Positions 15,449-23,065 are shown, counted from the stretch's first letter. The stretch: DNA of 25,993 bases from CAIJXJ01 sp964445115 (GCA_964445115.1 CAYUJU010000037.1:1-25993), one strand, 5' to 3'. Made by a program: numbers and translations. Notes: generated from the letters alone by a model not told the origin.

Positions 15449-16371
15449 GCTGCGGTCAGGTTCTTCGGGAGCGGGAACACGACATTTTCGACGATACCTT
15501 CCAGTTCGCGCACCTCCGCAGCCCCCAGCGCGTTGAGCTTGGCGATCACTTCCTGCACCAGCACTTCCGGCGCCGAGGCGCCAGCCGTGACACCCACACG
15601 CTGCTTACCGACCAGCCATTCCGGCTTCAACTCGGTCGCGTTGTCGACCATGTAGGCCTCAACGCCCTGGTTGCGCGCCACTTCACGCAGGCGGTTGGAA
15701 TTGGAACTGTTGGGCGAGCCGACCACGACCACCAGATCACACTGGCTCGATAGCGATTTCACGGCATCCTGGCGGTTTTGCGTGGCGTAACAGATATCGT
15801 CGCTCTTGGGCGCCGCGATCTCCGGAAAACGATGCTTCAGCGCGGAGATAACGCGCGCCGCGTCGTCCAGCGACAAGGTAGTCTGGGTCACGTACGCCAG
15901 ATTGCTTTCATCCTGCACCACCAGCTTGTCCACATCTTCCGGGGTTTCCACCAGGTACATGCCGGTATCGGACTGTCCCATGGTCCCTTCGACCTCGGGA
16001 TGGCCACGATGCCCGATCATGATGATCTCGCAGCCCTTGCCGCGCAGCTTGGCGACTTCGATGTGCACCTTGGTCACCAGCGGGCAGGTCGCGTCAAACA
16101 CACGCAGGCCTCGTGCTTCCGCCTCGCCACGGACTTCCTTCGATACCCCGTGCGCACTGAAGATCACCGTGCTGCCGGCCGGTACTTCGTCCAGTTCTTC
16201 GATGAACACGGCGCCCTTGCGCTTCAGTTCATCGACCACGAACTTGTTATGCACCACTTCGTGACGCACATAGATGGGCGCGCCGAACTTCTCCAGCGCC
16301 TGCTCCACGATGATGATGGCACGATCCACACCGGCGCAGAAACCGCGCGGGTTGGCTAATACGATCTGCAT
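15445..16371 (-). CDS. ispH: 4-hydroxy-3-methylbut-2-enyl diphosphate reductase
   Basis: The 308-residue protein carries out the last step of the MEP pathway, yielding IPP and DMAPP. The three [4Fe-4S] ligands are visible as Cys12 (NPRGFCAGVDRA), Cys96 (FDATCPLVTKVH) and Cys194 (DDICYATQNRQ); His41, His74, His124 and the catalytic Glu126 (HRGHPEVEGTMGQ) are in place. The length is normal. The start codon directly follows the stop codon of the CbiB-like gene, whose end (AGGAAAT) supplies the ribosome site. Confidence 0.97.
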   Translation of the reverse strand: MQIVLANPRGFCAGVDRAIIIVEQALEKFGAPIYVRHEVVHNKFVVDELKRKGAVFIEELDEVPAGSTVIFSAHGVSKEVRGEAEARGLRVFDATCPLVTKVHIEVAKLRGKGCEIIMIGHRGHPEVEGTMGQSDTGMYLVETPEDVDKLVVQDESNLAYVTQTTLSLDDAARVISALKHRFPEIAAPKSDDICYATQNRQDAVKSLSSQCDLVVVVGSPNSSNSNRLREVARNQGVEAYMVDNATELKPEWLVGKQRVGVTAGASAPEVLVQEVIAKLNALGAAEVRELEGIVENVVFPLPKNLTAA

Positions 16372-17283
16372 TTAATTTCCTAACCAGTGAGCGAAGGTGA
16401 GCAGCAACAACAGCCCCCCCATGAGCACGAGGACGCGCCACACCAGCCCGACCGCACTCATCAGGTAGTCGGCATCCGGCGCGTCACCCAAGCCCAGTTC
16501 GGGGCGGTACTGCACCACCCCGTTGCAATTGATGGGATCACCCAGCTTGACACCAAGCGCTCCAGCACCGCTTGCCAGTAGGATGCCGATGGCACGGTCT
16601 GACCAGAGCGAGGCCTGGGTGCGCCAGCAGTAGACCGCATCTTCGAAATCGCCCACCACGGCAAAACTCGCCGCGCTAAACCGTGCCGGCAGCCAGTCGA
16701 TCCAGTCGAACCAGCGCTGTGAGAACTCGCGGAAAGCGTGATCCTGATCACGCCAAGCCTGATACAGCAAGTGGGACAACCGGTACAAGACCGCCCCCGC
16801 CGGGCCGAGTAGAACGAACCAGAACAAAGGTGCGAACAGATCATGATGCGCGTGGCGCAGGGTCGCCTCGATGCCGATACGGGCGACATCCCGATCGGTG
16901 AAGGTATCGGTCTGGCAGCCTTGCCAAAGCGCCAGCTCAGCACGAGCGCCGTCCAGATTACCTTCTTTGAGTGCGTTGGCAATGCGCTCCGAGGGCTCAC
17001 CGAAACGGCCGAAGCGCAAGGCGATATACAGCACGATGGCTGAGAACAGCACGCCGAACACAACGTTGAGATGGCTCAGGAAGAGATAGAGCGCCCCCAC
17101 CACGAGCACCGGCAGCAGCACCCCGAGCAGAGCGGCGATCATGCCGTGACGTACCTGGCCATCGTTGAAATTGCGTTCCAGCCACCCGGCATAGGGCGCG
17201 AACAACCGGTTCAGCCAGTCCAGTCGTGGCAGCGGACGGTAGTAGGCCAGCGCCAGCGCGGCCAACAGGGCAAGCAGGCTCAA
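16372..17283 (-). CDS. CobD/CbiB-family membrane protein, probably not a cobalamin enzyme
   Basis: The 303-residue polytopic protein resembles CbiB/AmpE: a YRPLPRLDWLNRLFAPYAGWLERNFNDGQ start, a membrane pair at about 45-90, ADGLAPLFW-like FAPLFWFVLLGPAGAVLYRLSHLLYQ around 150-175, DWLPARFSAASFAVVGDFEDAVYCWR, and GAGALGVKLGDPI. Betaproteobacteria commonly carry this type next to unrelated genes; AmpE-like members are thought to act in signalling or wall monitoring, whereas true CbiB makes adenosylcobinamide. No other cobalamin gene is nearby, so I would not transfer the CbiB function. The start appears to be TTG (17281-17283), overlapping the upstream stop as TTGA; the next ATG would remove the first 47 residues including conserved ones. 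Confidence 0.8.
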   Translation of the reverse strand: MSLLALLAALALAYYRPLPRLDWLNRLFAPYAGWLERNFNDGQVRHGMIAALLGVLLPVLVVGALYLFLSHLNVVFGVLFSAIVLYIALRFGRFGEPSERIANALKEGNLDGARAELALWQGCQTDTFTDRDVARIGIEATLRHAHHDLFAPLFWFVLLGPAGAVLYRLSHLLYQAWRDQDHAFREFSQRWFDWIDWLPARFSAASFAVVGDFEDAVYCWRTQASLWSDRAIGILLASGAGALGVKLGDPINCNGVVQYRPELGLGDAPDADYLMSAVGLVWRVLVLMGGLLLLLTFAHWLGN

Positions 17284-17807
17284 CGGCCGCCCTCCATCAA
17301 CATCTCCACGGACAGCACGCTGTCCTTGTAGATTTCCACCGTCGGCAGGACCAGGTTGCCGCCTTGACGCTTGCTAAAATCGATCAGCTTGCCGTACACC
17401 TTGCCATAGGCCAGCAAGGGGTGGGCCTTGACCTGGGCAACCACGACACGACGCACAGGCAAGGTATCCACCAGAAGAGGTGCCTTGGGCATCGTTGCCG
17501 CGTCGATCAGGTAACCGGTGCGGGCATGGCGTTCACCCGCTTTGGTATTGCGCGGATCATCATAGATCACCGAAATCGATGCCCCGGGTTTGATGCCCTG
17601 CTTGCGCAGTTCAGCCGACACTTCGCCCTGCTTTGCGCCCAGCTTGGAATAGGGGCCCTTGGCTTCGAGATAGACGTAGCGGTATGGCCCGCTCTCGACC
17701 ATATCGACCGTGGCCGAGCGGAACAGGCCCCACCACCACAGCACGATAATGGTCGGCAGCAGGAAGGCCAGCAGGAAATAGAAGTGTTGTTTTTTCACGC
17801 GCAGCAT
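17280..17807 (-). CDS. Membrane-anchored GyrI-like small-molecule-binding protein
   Basis: The 175-residue protein has one N-terminal membrane helix (about residues 9-28, with the tryptophan run VLWWWGLF) and then a domain resembling the GyrI-like / AraC effector-binding fold: YRYVYLEAKGPYSKLG, GIKPGASISVIYDDPRNTKAGERHARTGYLI, and a final VEIYKDS segment. GyrI-like domains bind diverse small molecules. Location on the outer or inner face of the membrane cannot be decided, but a short positive N-terminus suggests that the domain faces the periplasm. It is first in the GyrI-like, CbiB-like, ispH, ubiX operon and diverges from purU. Its function is unknown. Confidence 0.75.
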   Translation of the reverse strand: MLRVKKQHFYFLLAFLLPTIIVLWWWGLFRSATVDMVESGPYRYVYLEAKGPYSKLGAKQGEVSAELRKQGIKPGASISVIYDDPRNTKAGERHARTGYLIDAATMPKAPLLVDTLPVRRVVVAQVKAHPLLAYGKVYGKLIDFSKRQGGNLVLPTVEIYKDSVLSVEMLMEGGR

Positions 17808-17862
17808 CTTTCAGAGGAATATCGACAAAAGATACCACAATCGGGAGAGCACCGAAAACCGG

Positions 17863-17868
17863 TATAAT
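17863..17868 (+). promoter_or_regulatory. -10 element of the purU promoter
   Basis: A perfect TATAAT lies 36 bp before the purU ATG, giving a predicted start near 17875 and a 30-nt leader. No convincing -35 hexamer is found 16-18 bp upstream, so an activator or a weak -35 may be involved. Confidence 0.55.
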
Positions 17869-17904
17869 GCCGCGTTTCTAACGTATTGCCGTGCAAGACA
17901 AATC

Positions 17905-18759
17905 ATGAAAAACACTGCCACCCTGCTGATCAACTGCCCTGACCAAAAGGGCTTGGTCGCAGCGATTGCCGATTTTCTTTATCGCCACGATGCCAACATC
18001 GTGCATGCAGACCAGCACCAGGACGCTGAGAACAACCTGTTTCTGATGCGCGTGGAATGGGATCTGAACGGTTTTGGCCTGACGCCGGAAACATTCGAAC
18101 AGGCGTTTGCACCGATTGCCGAACGCTTTCAGATGGAATGGAAACTCAAACTTTCACAACAGCGTCCGCGCATCGCCATCATGGTGTCGCACTACGACCA
18201 CTGCCTGGTCGACCTTTTGTACCGCCACCAGAGTGGCGAACTGGCCTGCGACATCCCGCTGATCATCAGCAACCACAAGGATACGCAGCGTCTTGCCGAT
18301 TTTTACGGCATTCCGTTCCACCACATTGAAGTGACCAAGGACAACAAGGCCGAAGCGGAAGCCCGCCAGTTTTCCCTGTTCGACGAGCACAAGATCGACC
18401 TGATCGTGCTGGCTCGCTACATGCAGATCCTGTCACCGGATTTCGTCAAGCGCTACCCGCAACGCATCATCAACATCCACCACTCCTTCCTGCCGGCCTT
18501 TATCGGGGCACGCCCCTACCATCGCGCCTTCGAGCGTGGTGTGAAACTGATTGGCGCCACCAGCCATTACGTCACTGAAGTGCTGGACGAAGGCCCAATC
18601 ATCGAGCAGGACCTCATGCGCGTTTCCCACCGCGACCAGATCGAGGATCTGATCCAGAAAGGGCGTGATCTGGAGAAAGTCGTACTGTCACGTGCGGTGC
18701 GCTGGCACATCGAGAACCGCATTTTGCTTTACGCGAACAAAACGGTGATTTTCGACTGA
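17905..18759 (+). CDS. purU: Formyltetrahydrofolate deformylase
   Basis: The 284-residue enzyme hydrolyses 10-formyl-tetrahydrofolate to formate and tetrahydrofolate. Residues 1-80 form an ACT-type regulatory domain (LLINCPDQKGLVAAIADFLY), and 87-284 the formyltransferase-like catalytic domain with SNHKDTQRLADFYGIPFHHI, LARYMQILSPDFV and the triad Asn190, His192 (INIHHSFLPAFIGARPYHRA) and Asp228 (VLDEGPIIEQD). The length fits the family. In a one-carbon-using organism it would balance formyl-folate, free folate and formate (for purine synthesis or formate oxidation). It is monocistronic, with its own -10 element and a strong terminator. The ribosome site is weak. Confidence 0.97.
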   Translation: MKNTATLLINCPDQKGLVAAIADFLYRHDANIVHADQHQDAENNLFLMRVEWDLNGFGLTPETFEQAFAPIAERFQMEWKLKLSQQRPRIAIMVSHYDHCLVDLLYRHQSGELACDIPLIISNHKDTQRLADFYGIPFHHIEVTKDNKAEAEARQFSLFDEHKIDLIVLARYMQILSPDFVKRYPQRIINIHHSFLPAFIGARPYHRAFERGVKLIGATSHYVTEVLDEGPIIEQDLMRVSHRDQIEDLIQKGRDLEKVVLSRAVRWHIENRILLYANKTVIFD

Positions 18760-18776
18760 CCCGGAAACCGGGCAAC

Positions 18777-18809
18777 AAAAAAGGCAGATGCAACGCATCT
18801 GCCTTTTTT
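18777..18809. terminator. Bidirectional intrinsic terminator between purU and the small secreted protein gene
   Basis: AAAAAA-GGCAGATGC-AAC-GCATCTGCC-TTTTTT: a perfect 9-bp stem (18783-18791 with 18795-18803) with A and T tracts on both sides, placed between two convergent genes. Confidence 0.92.
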
Positions 18810-18825
18810 CATTCAACCTGAACGA

Positions 18826-18969
18826 TTAGCTGGCGTTGCCGGCATCCGTCAACGGTGGCAGGGTTTCGGTACTTTCATCCCCCTGGATTTCAGGCAAGTC
18901 ATCAGCGTAAACCATCGGTGTAGCAGTCAGTGTGAACAGCGCAAGCCAAGCAAGCAGTACTTTTCTCAT
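18826..18969 (-). CDS. Small secreted protein, 47 residues
   Basis: An ATG at 18969 with GGGAG about 9 nt upstream opens a 47-codon frame. The product starts MRKVLLAWLALFTLTATPMVYA, a textbook signal peptide with a predicted cut after Ala22 (VYA), leaving a mature peptide of 25 residues that is acidic (DDLPEIQGDEST), has a PPL stretch and lacks cysteine, lysine and arginine. The codon use looks like that of its neighbours, and it has its own terminator and a possible promoter. I do not recognise a family; a periplasmic peptide or the remnant of a longer gene are both possible. Confidence 0.7.
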   Translation of the reverse strand: MRKVLLAWLALFTLTATPMVYADDLPEIQGDESTETLPPLTDAGNAS

Positions 18970-19012
18970 TTCACTCTCTCCCGAATCTGAATCAATCTTG
19001 TTGAATTGGCAC

Positions 19013-19030
19013 CGCGACCTTGCGGTCGCG
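19013..19030. other. GC-rich hairpin between lysA and the small protein gene
   Basis: CGCGACC-TTGC-GGTCGCG is a perfect 7-bp stem with a 4-base loop. On the minus strand it could be a lysA terminator without a T tract or the very 5' end of the small-gene mRNA. Confidence 0.4.
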
Positions 19031-19037
19031 AATCGCT

Positions 19038-19066
19038 AATCTACGCTGATCGGGAAAGTTCTGCAA
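19038..19066 (-). promoter_or_regulatory. Possible promoter for the small secreted protein gene
   Basis: On the minus strand TTGCAG (19061-19066), a 17-bp spacer and TAGATT (19038-19043) predict a start near 19031, at the edge of a GC-rich hairpin. The -35 match is poor. Confidence 0.35.
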
Positions 19067-19107
19067 CAAACGCCTAAATGACCTGTTTTTACAATAATAA
19101 CAGTCGG

Positions 19108-20352
19108 TTATGGCAGGACTTTTTCCAGTTCAAACAACTGTTCCAGCCGCTCGCGCTGGCGCACTTGATGCGCGGTCGCACCCTCCACCATGACCTCGGC
19201 GGCGCGGGGGCGCGTGTTGTAGTTGGAGCTCATGCTCATGCCATAGGCACCGGCGGAGAGAATCGCCAGAGTGTCGCCCTGTTCCAGCGCGAGTGACCGG
19301 TCGTGGCCGAGGAAATCGCCGCTTTCGCACACCGGACCAACGATCTCATAGACCTGACCGTCGCCCGCACGCGGCTGCACTGCCTGGATGTCATGGTAGG
19401 CGTCATACAATGCCGGGCGCATCAGGTCGTTCATGGCGGCATCGACGATGGCGAAGTTCTTGGTTTCGCCATGCTTGAGATACTCCACCTTGGTCAGCAA
19501 GGCGCCGGCATTGCCTACCAGTGCGCGACCTGGCTCCATCACCAGCTTGAACTTGCGCCCCGTCAGCTTCTGCAAGATCGCGGTTGCGTATACGCCGAAA
19601 TCCGGTGGGGTTTCATCGGTGTAGCGGATGCCGATGCCACCACCGATGTCCAGATGACGCATCACGATGCCGGCAGATTCCAGTTGATCCACCAGCGCCA
19701 GCACACGGTCCAGCGCATCGAGGAATGGCGACAGCTCGGTGAGCTGCGAACCGATGTGACAATCGATGCCGTGAACGTCCAGATGCGGCAGTGCCGCCGC
19801 ACGTTGATACAGCGCCACGGCCTGCTCGTAGGCCACGCCGAACTTGTTGTTCTTGAGACCGGTAGAAATGTAGGGATGGGTCTTGGCGTCGACGTTCGGG
19901 TTGACGCGCAGCGACACCGGCGCACGCTTGCCCATCTCCCCAGCCACGGCGTTGAGGCGATCCAGCTCCGCGTCGGATTCGACGTTGAAACAGAAAATCC
20001 CGGCCTCCAGGGCCGCGCGCATTTCAGCAGCTGTCTTGCCGACACCGGAAAACACCACCTTACCGGGGTCGCCCCCTGCCGCCAGCACGCGCGCCAGCTC
20101 ACCGCCGGAGACGATATCGAACCCCGCACCCAGTTTGGCGAACAGGTTGAGGATCGCCAGGTTGGGATTGGCCTTGACGGCGTAGCAGACCAGATGGTCA
20201 TGACCGGCGAACCCGGCGTCAAGGCGCCGGAAGGCATCGGTCAGCGCAGCCTTCGAGTAAACATAGGTCGGCGTGCCGTATTCCTTGGCGATACGGGACA
20301 AAGGGACATCTTCGGCGTGCAGTTCGCCGTTCTTCAGTTCAAAAGCGTTCAT
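19108..20352 (-). CDS. lysA: Diaminopimelate decarboxylase
   Basis: The 414-residue PLP enzyme converts meso-diaminopimelate to lysine. It is a fold-III decarboxylase: the PLP lysine is Lys60 (CYAVKANPN), then SGGELARVLAAG (82-93), CHIGSQLTELSPF with His199, HLDIGGGIGIRY (233-244), EPGRALVGNAG (273-283) and the second-subunit active-site motif CESGDFLG with Cys342. The N-terminus MNAFELKNGELHAEDVPL is typical of betaproteobacterial LysA. Its ATG overlaps the lptM stop codon as ATGA, an arrangement usual for lptM-lysA. Confidence 0.97.
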   Translation of the reverse strand: MNAFELKNGELHAEDVPLSRIAKEYGTPTYVYSKAALTDAFRRLDAGFAGHDHLVCYAVKANPNLAILNLFAKLGAGFDIVSGGELARVLAAGGDPGKVVFSGVGKTAAEMRAALEAGIFCFNVESDAELDRLNAVAGEMGKRAPVSLRVNPNVDAKTHPYISTGLKNNKFGVAYEQAVALYQRAAALPHLDVHGIDCHIGSQLTELSPFLDALDRVLALVDQLESAGIVMRHLDIGGGIGIRYTDETPPDFGVYATAILQKLTGRKFKLVMEPGRALVGNAGALLTKVEYLKHGETKNFAIVDAAMNDLMRPALYDAYHDIQAVQPRAGDGQVYEIVGPVCESGDFLGHDRSLALEQGDTLAILSAGAYGMSMSSNYNTRPRAAEVMVEGATAHQVRQRERLEQLFELEKVLP

Positions 20353-20456
20353 TTTTGGCCTTGCGGGTATTCTTTTTCAGGCAGGTAGAGGGCGCCTTTG
20401 GCGCCACAAGCGGTCACCGTGAAGCACAGGACAAGGCTGAGGAGGATCAGGCGCAT
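20349..20456 (-). CDS. lptM: LptM (YifL-like) small lipoprotein
   Basis: The 35-residue protein begins MRLILLSLVLCFTVTACGAKG: a signal peptide with a lipobox ending VTAC (Cys17), followed by the family's short tail GALYLPEKEYPQGQK. LptM helps oxidative maturation of the LPS translocon LptD/LptE in E. coli, where the gene (yifL) is also tiny. The GALYLP motif and the position directly upstream of lysA identify it. The ribosome site is GGAAAG. The stop codon overlaps the lysA ATG. Confidence 0.9.
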   Translation of the reverse strand: MRLILLSLVLCFTVTACGAKGALYLPEKEYPQGQK

Positions 20457-20508
20457 GGGTGTCTTTCCAAAAAAACGCATGTTATCACAGGGCTAGGCCC
20501 CAATTTCA

Positions 20509-21171
20509 TCAGTAAAGCTGTTCCATGATCTGGGGGAGCGGCAAAGGCATCACGGGTGTCGTATTCGGTGCCAGCTCGTTCGGTGCCAGCTTGCGCTGTA
20601 TCGTGACCGTCGGCGCAGTAGGGGCCACCGGTGCCTTGGGCGGCACAGGTTGGGCGATTTCAACCGTTGCAGCTTTGGCTGGCTTGGCATCCGCCTTGGC
20701 GTCTTCCTTCTTACCGGCGGCCAGTTCAGCCGCAGCCGCCTTCTGCTCGGCCTTCAAGCGGGCCTCTTCCTGACGGTGCCAGGCCATGGGGCACAGCACC
20801 CGCTCGAACGCATCGCCAACGGTATCGGGCACGATGGGCGCGGGTTCACTATCGTCCTGCGCGACGTAATCGATGGTTTCACCACTGGCGGAGTAATACA
20901 GATAGCTCATCAGCTTAGCGGTGTGCTCGCCGCAGTGAATGCGCTCACGCAGTAAACCGGAGGTCGCGACCTTGGACTGGACGGGCTGCGGCTCCTTGAA
21001 GACCACCTTTTTCCAGTAGGTCACTTCCTCATCCTTGAAGGTGAGTTTGCTGCGATCGTAGAAATACTGGTCTGCAGCACCAGCCGCCGGCAAGGCCACC
21101 CACTCGGCAGCTTCGACAGTGCCAACCCAGCCGATACAGGCCAGGAGCGTAAAGTTAGCGATTACTTTCAT
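20509..21171 (-). CDS. Surface-adhesin-E-family exported protein with Ala/Pro-rich tail
   Basis: The 220-residue protein has a signal peptide cut near VEA-AEW (residue 21) and a domain (about 22-130) with WVALP, QYFYDRSKLTFKDEEVTYWKKVVFKEPQ, RERIHCGEHTAKLMSYLYYSASGETIDY and DTVGDAFERVLCP. The pattern W..L....FY.DRSSI...G..V..W.K matches the surface-adhesin protein E family, common in betaproteobacteria and mostly of unknown role, including two cysteines likely to pair. The rest (135-220) is Ala/Lys/Pro-rich and low in complexity, probably disordered. Its ATG overlaps the upstream Gx gene stop as ATGA, so it belongs to the apbE operon. Confidence 0.75.
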   Translation of the reverse strand: MKVIANFTLLACIGWVGTVEAAEWVALPAAGAADQYFYDRSKLTFKDEEVTYWKKVVFKEPQPVQSKVATSGLLRERIHCGEHTAKLMSYLYYSASGETIDYVAQDDSEPAPIVPDTVGDAFERVLCPMAWHRQEEARLKAEQKAAAAELAAGKKEDAKADAKPAKAATVEIAQPVPPKAPVAPTAPTVTIQRKLAPNELAPNTTPVMPLPLPQIMEQLY

Positions 21172-21695
21172 TCCGAATTCCCTCTGGAAGATTCAAGCAA
21201 CTTGGCCGTTATCATGCCATTGATCGCGCCAAAAAAGAGTGCCGCGGCCGCAAACACCGGGATCAGGTAAGCCACGCCGGCATGCGGAATCAACCATCCC
21301 CGCACCACCAGCAACTGCCCGGCAATGTGCGCAAACGCCGCCAGCGCGCTGAGTGTCACGGGGCCGAACCATCGCCGCGGCAAGCGCATGGCGAACGACA
21401 GGATCATCAAGCTCGTGACAGCGCCGGTCAGGCTAAGGACGAACGTCGGCGACAGGAAATTGCCCAGCAGCAAGCTGCTGGCGAATACTCGCAGGATCGT
21501 CACCCAGGCCGCCGTGGCCAGGTCATACCGGTATAGCACGTAGAGTGTCACGATGTTGGCGATCCCGGGCTTGACCCCGGGGAGTGGCGAAGGAAACACC
21601 GCCTCGGCCAGATGCAGACCAATGGCAAGCGCCGCCAGCCTGGCCACCCGGTGATCGTCCGGCGTGGTGACGATTTCAATAATTGAGCGAGTCAT
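21168..21695 (-). CDS. Gx-type (heptaprenyl diphosphate synthase component I-like) membrane protein
   Basis: The 175-residue protein is strongly hydrophobic with about five membrane segments and the hallmark FPSPLPGVKPGIANIVTLYVLY (the GxxxGxAN region) near residues 33-55, matching the Gx transporter / Hpre_diP_synt_I family. The substrate of such proteins is not established; in Gram-positive flavin electron-transfer loci a member sits beside an ApbE and a NusG-II protein. It starts at 21695 (MTRSIIEIV), overlapping the NusG-II gene by 20 bp; a longer frame to 21731 is less likely. It ends in an ATGA overlap with the adhesin-E gene. Confidence 0.85.
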   Translation of the reverse strand: MTRSIIEIVTTPDDHRVARLAALAIGLHLAEAVFPSPLPGVKPGIANIVTLYVLYRYDLATAAWVTILRVFASSLLLGNFLSPTFVLSLTGAVTSLMILSFAMRLPRRWFGPVTLSALAAFAHIAGQLLVVRGWLIPHAGVAYLIPVFAAAALFFGAINGMITAKLLESSRGNSE

Positions 21696-22059
21696 ACGGC
21701 TTTTCCGCCCCCAGCAATTCCACGCTGACACGGTTGGGCAGGCAAACGGCCACCTCGCCCGCGTGGTGCAGCCAGCCCTGATGCACGCAATACTGGTTGC
21801 GGCAAGGAGACTGGGTGAAGCGCACTCGGCCCTGCGCGATCACTACCCGGCTCACGCCCTGCGGCCCCGGAATGTCGAGGGTGCGGTCCTGCGCCAGGCT
21901 GTAGGTCCCCAGCACCCCGTGTTCGTCGCGCACTTGCAGACGCGCCGCATGATCCGGGCGCCACAGGGTGGCGAACAGGGCGATCACCGCGACCATGCCC
22001 ACCAGCAGCACCAGCCAGTCGCCGGGCAGCAACCTAGGGAATGATTTCAAGCGACGCAT
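21676..22059 (-). CDS. NusG-domain-II (PF07009-type) membrane-anchored protein
   Basis: The 127-residue protein has one membrane helix (about 12-33, GDWLVLLVGMVAVIALFATLW) followed by a small extracytoplasmic domain. The family marks are CRNQYCVHQGWL with Cys86 and Cys91, and VAVCLPNRVSVEL with Cys106, as in NusG domain II proteins, which have no transcription role in this setting. It lies between apbE and the Gx gene, as in apbE-linked loci. The start ATG at 22059 is 26 bp inside the apbE reading frame. The function is unknown; a flavin- or electron-related envelope role is inferred from company only. Confidence 0.8.
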   Translation of the reverse strand: MRRLKSFPRLLPGDWLVLLVGMVAVIALFATLWRPDHAARLQVRDEHGVLGTYSLAQDRTLDIPGPQGVSRVVIAQGRVRFTQSPCRNQYCVHQGWLHHAGEVAVCLPNRVSVELLGAEKPYDSLNY

Positions 22060-23065
22060 GGGCTTCGTCCAGTTTGATCCGCTGCCGCATGGCACGGGTC
22101 AGGTGCAGTTTGCCTTCGCCATCGACCAGCAGTACATGGTCCACCCCCATCGCCCTGGCCGCTTCACGCCATCCCTCTTTACCGGCAATAAAAATCGGCT
22201 TGGACGCCACATCCGACAACAACCCGCCGTGTGCACTGGGCGGGACAAGCACGGTGACCGCCTGCATGCCCTGTACCGGCGCGCCGGTGCGCGGGTCAAT
22301 CAGGTGGCAATAGCGCTTGCCGCCCCGTTCGAAAAACCGCTGATAATCGCCGGAAGTGCCGATCGCCCAGCCATCCGGCAATGCCAGCACTGCCAGCGCA
22401 CCCGGCCTGCGCGGGTGCTGGATGCCGACACGCCACGGCTTTTCGCCATGCGAGCCGATGGCAAGAATGTTGCCGCCGATGTTGATCAGTGCCCCCCGCA
22501 CCTTTTCCTGTCGCAGATAGGCGGCTGCACGGTCCAGCGCGTAGCCTTTGGCGATGCCACCAAGATCCAGTTTGACCGCCCGATTACGGCTGGCCATACG
22601 CCCGTCTGCAAACCTCAGGTCCGTCATGCGCGGCTTCGCCGCCACCAGGGTGGCGATGTCTTCTGGCTTGGGGTCGACAGGCGTGAATTCGTCGCGCTGG
22701 AAGCCCCAGAGTTGAATCAGCCCGCCGATGGCCGGGTTGAACAGCCCGCCCGACTGCGCCGACAATTTCGTCGCTTCGGCCAGTAGATCTGCCAGTTCGG
22801 ACGATACCGGCAGCGATTCTCCTCTCGACAACGCTGCATTGAGCGCCGTCAGCTCACCGCCCGGCTTCCAGGCATGCAACTGCTGGTGCAAGCGCTGAAA
22901 ATCCTGCTCGACATGCCCGGCCAGCGCACGTGCACGGTCCTCGGTTTCGCCGTAAATCGTGATATCGACCAGCGTACCGAACACATAGGTCTGGGATTGG
23001 TAGATGGGTTCGCGCCCGCAGCCACTTAGCCACAGGGCACACAACAGAATCAGCCAGCGGCGCAT
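22034..23065 (-). CDS. apbE: FAD:protein FMN transferase (ApbE family), lipoprotein
   Basis: The 343-residue enzyme transfers FMN from FAD onto Ser/Thr of extracytoplasmic flavoproteins. It has a lipoprotein signal MRRWLILLCALWLSGCGREP with Cys16 as the lipid site, then TYVFGTLVDITIYG, NPAIGGLIQLWGFQ, KLDLGGIAKGYALDRAAAYL, GGNILAIGSHGEKPWRVGIQHP, IGTSGDYQRFFERGGKRYCHLIDPRTGAPV (the Mg-FAD region) and a late VSDVASK segment. The length is normal. The ATG at 23065 is chosen (an open frame reaches 23107) because it starts a clean lipoprotein signal; it overlaps the end of gshB by 16 bp. No target protein with the FMN-attachment motif is visible in the window. Confidence 0.92.
   Translation of the reverse strand: MRRWLILLCALWLSGCGREPIYQSQTYVFGTLVDITIYGETEDRARALAGHVEQDFQRLHQQLHAWKPGGELTALNAALSRGESLPVSSELADLLAEATKLSAQSGGLFNPAIGGLIQLWGFQRDEFTPVDPKPEDIATLVAAKPRMTDLRFADGRMASRNRAVKLDLGGIAKGYALDRAAAYLRQEKVRGALINIGGNILAIGSHGEKPWRVGIQHPRRPGALAVLALPDGWAIGTSGDYQRFFERGGKRYCHLIDPRTGAPVQGMQAVTVLVPPSAHGGLLSDVASKPIFIAGKEGWREAARAMGVDHVLLVDGEGKLHLTRAMRQRIKLDEAHASLEIIP

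Noticed and set aside
16372..17283. Calling the CobD/CbiB-family gene a cobalamin synthesis gene supporting NrdJ
   Set aside because: No other cobalamin gene is near, and this type occurs widely in betaproteobacteria beside isoprenoid genes; family membership alone does not support the function.
19303..20388. A 361-residue open frame antisense to lysA
   Set aside because: It mirrors lysA and its translation resembles no protein family.
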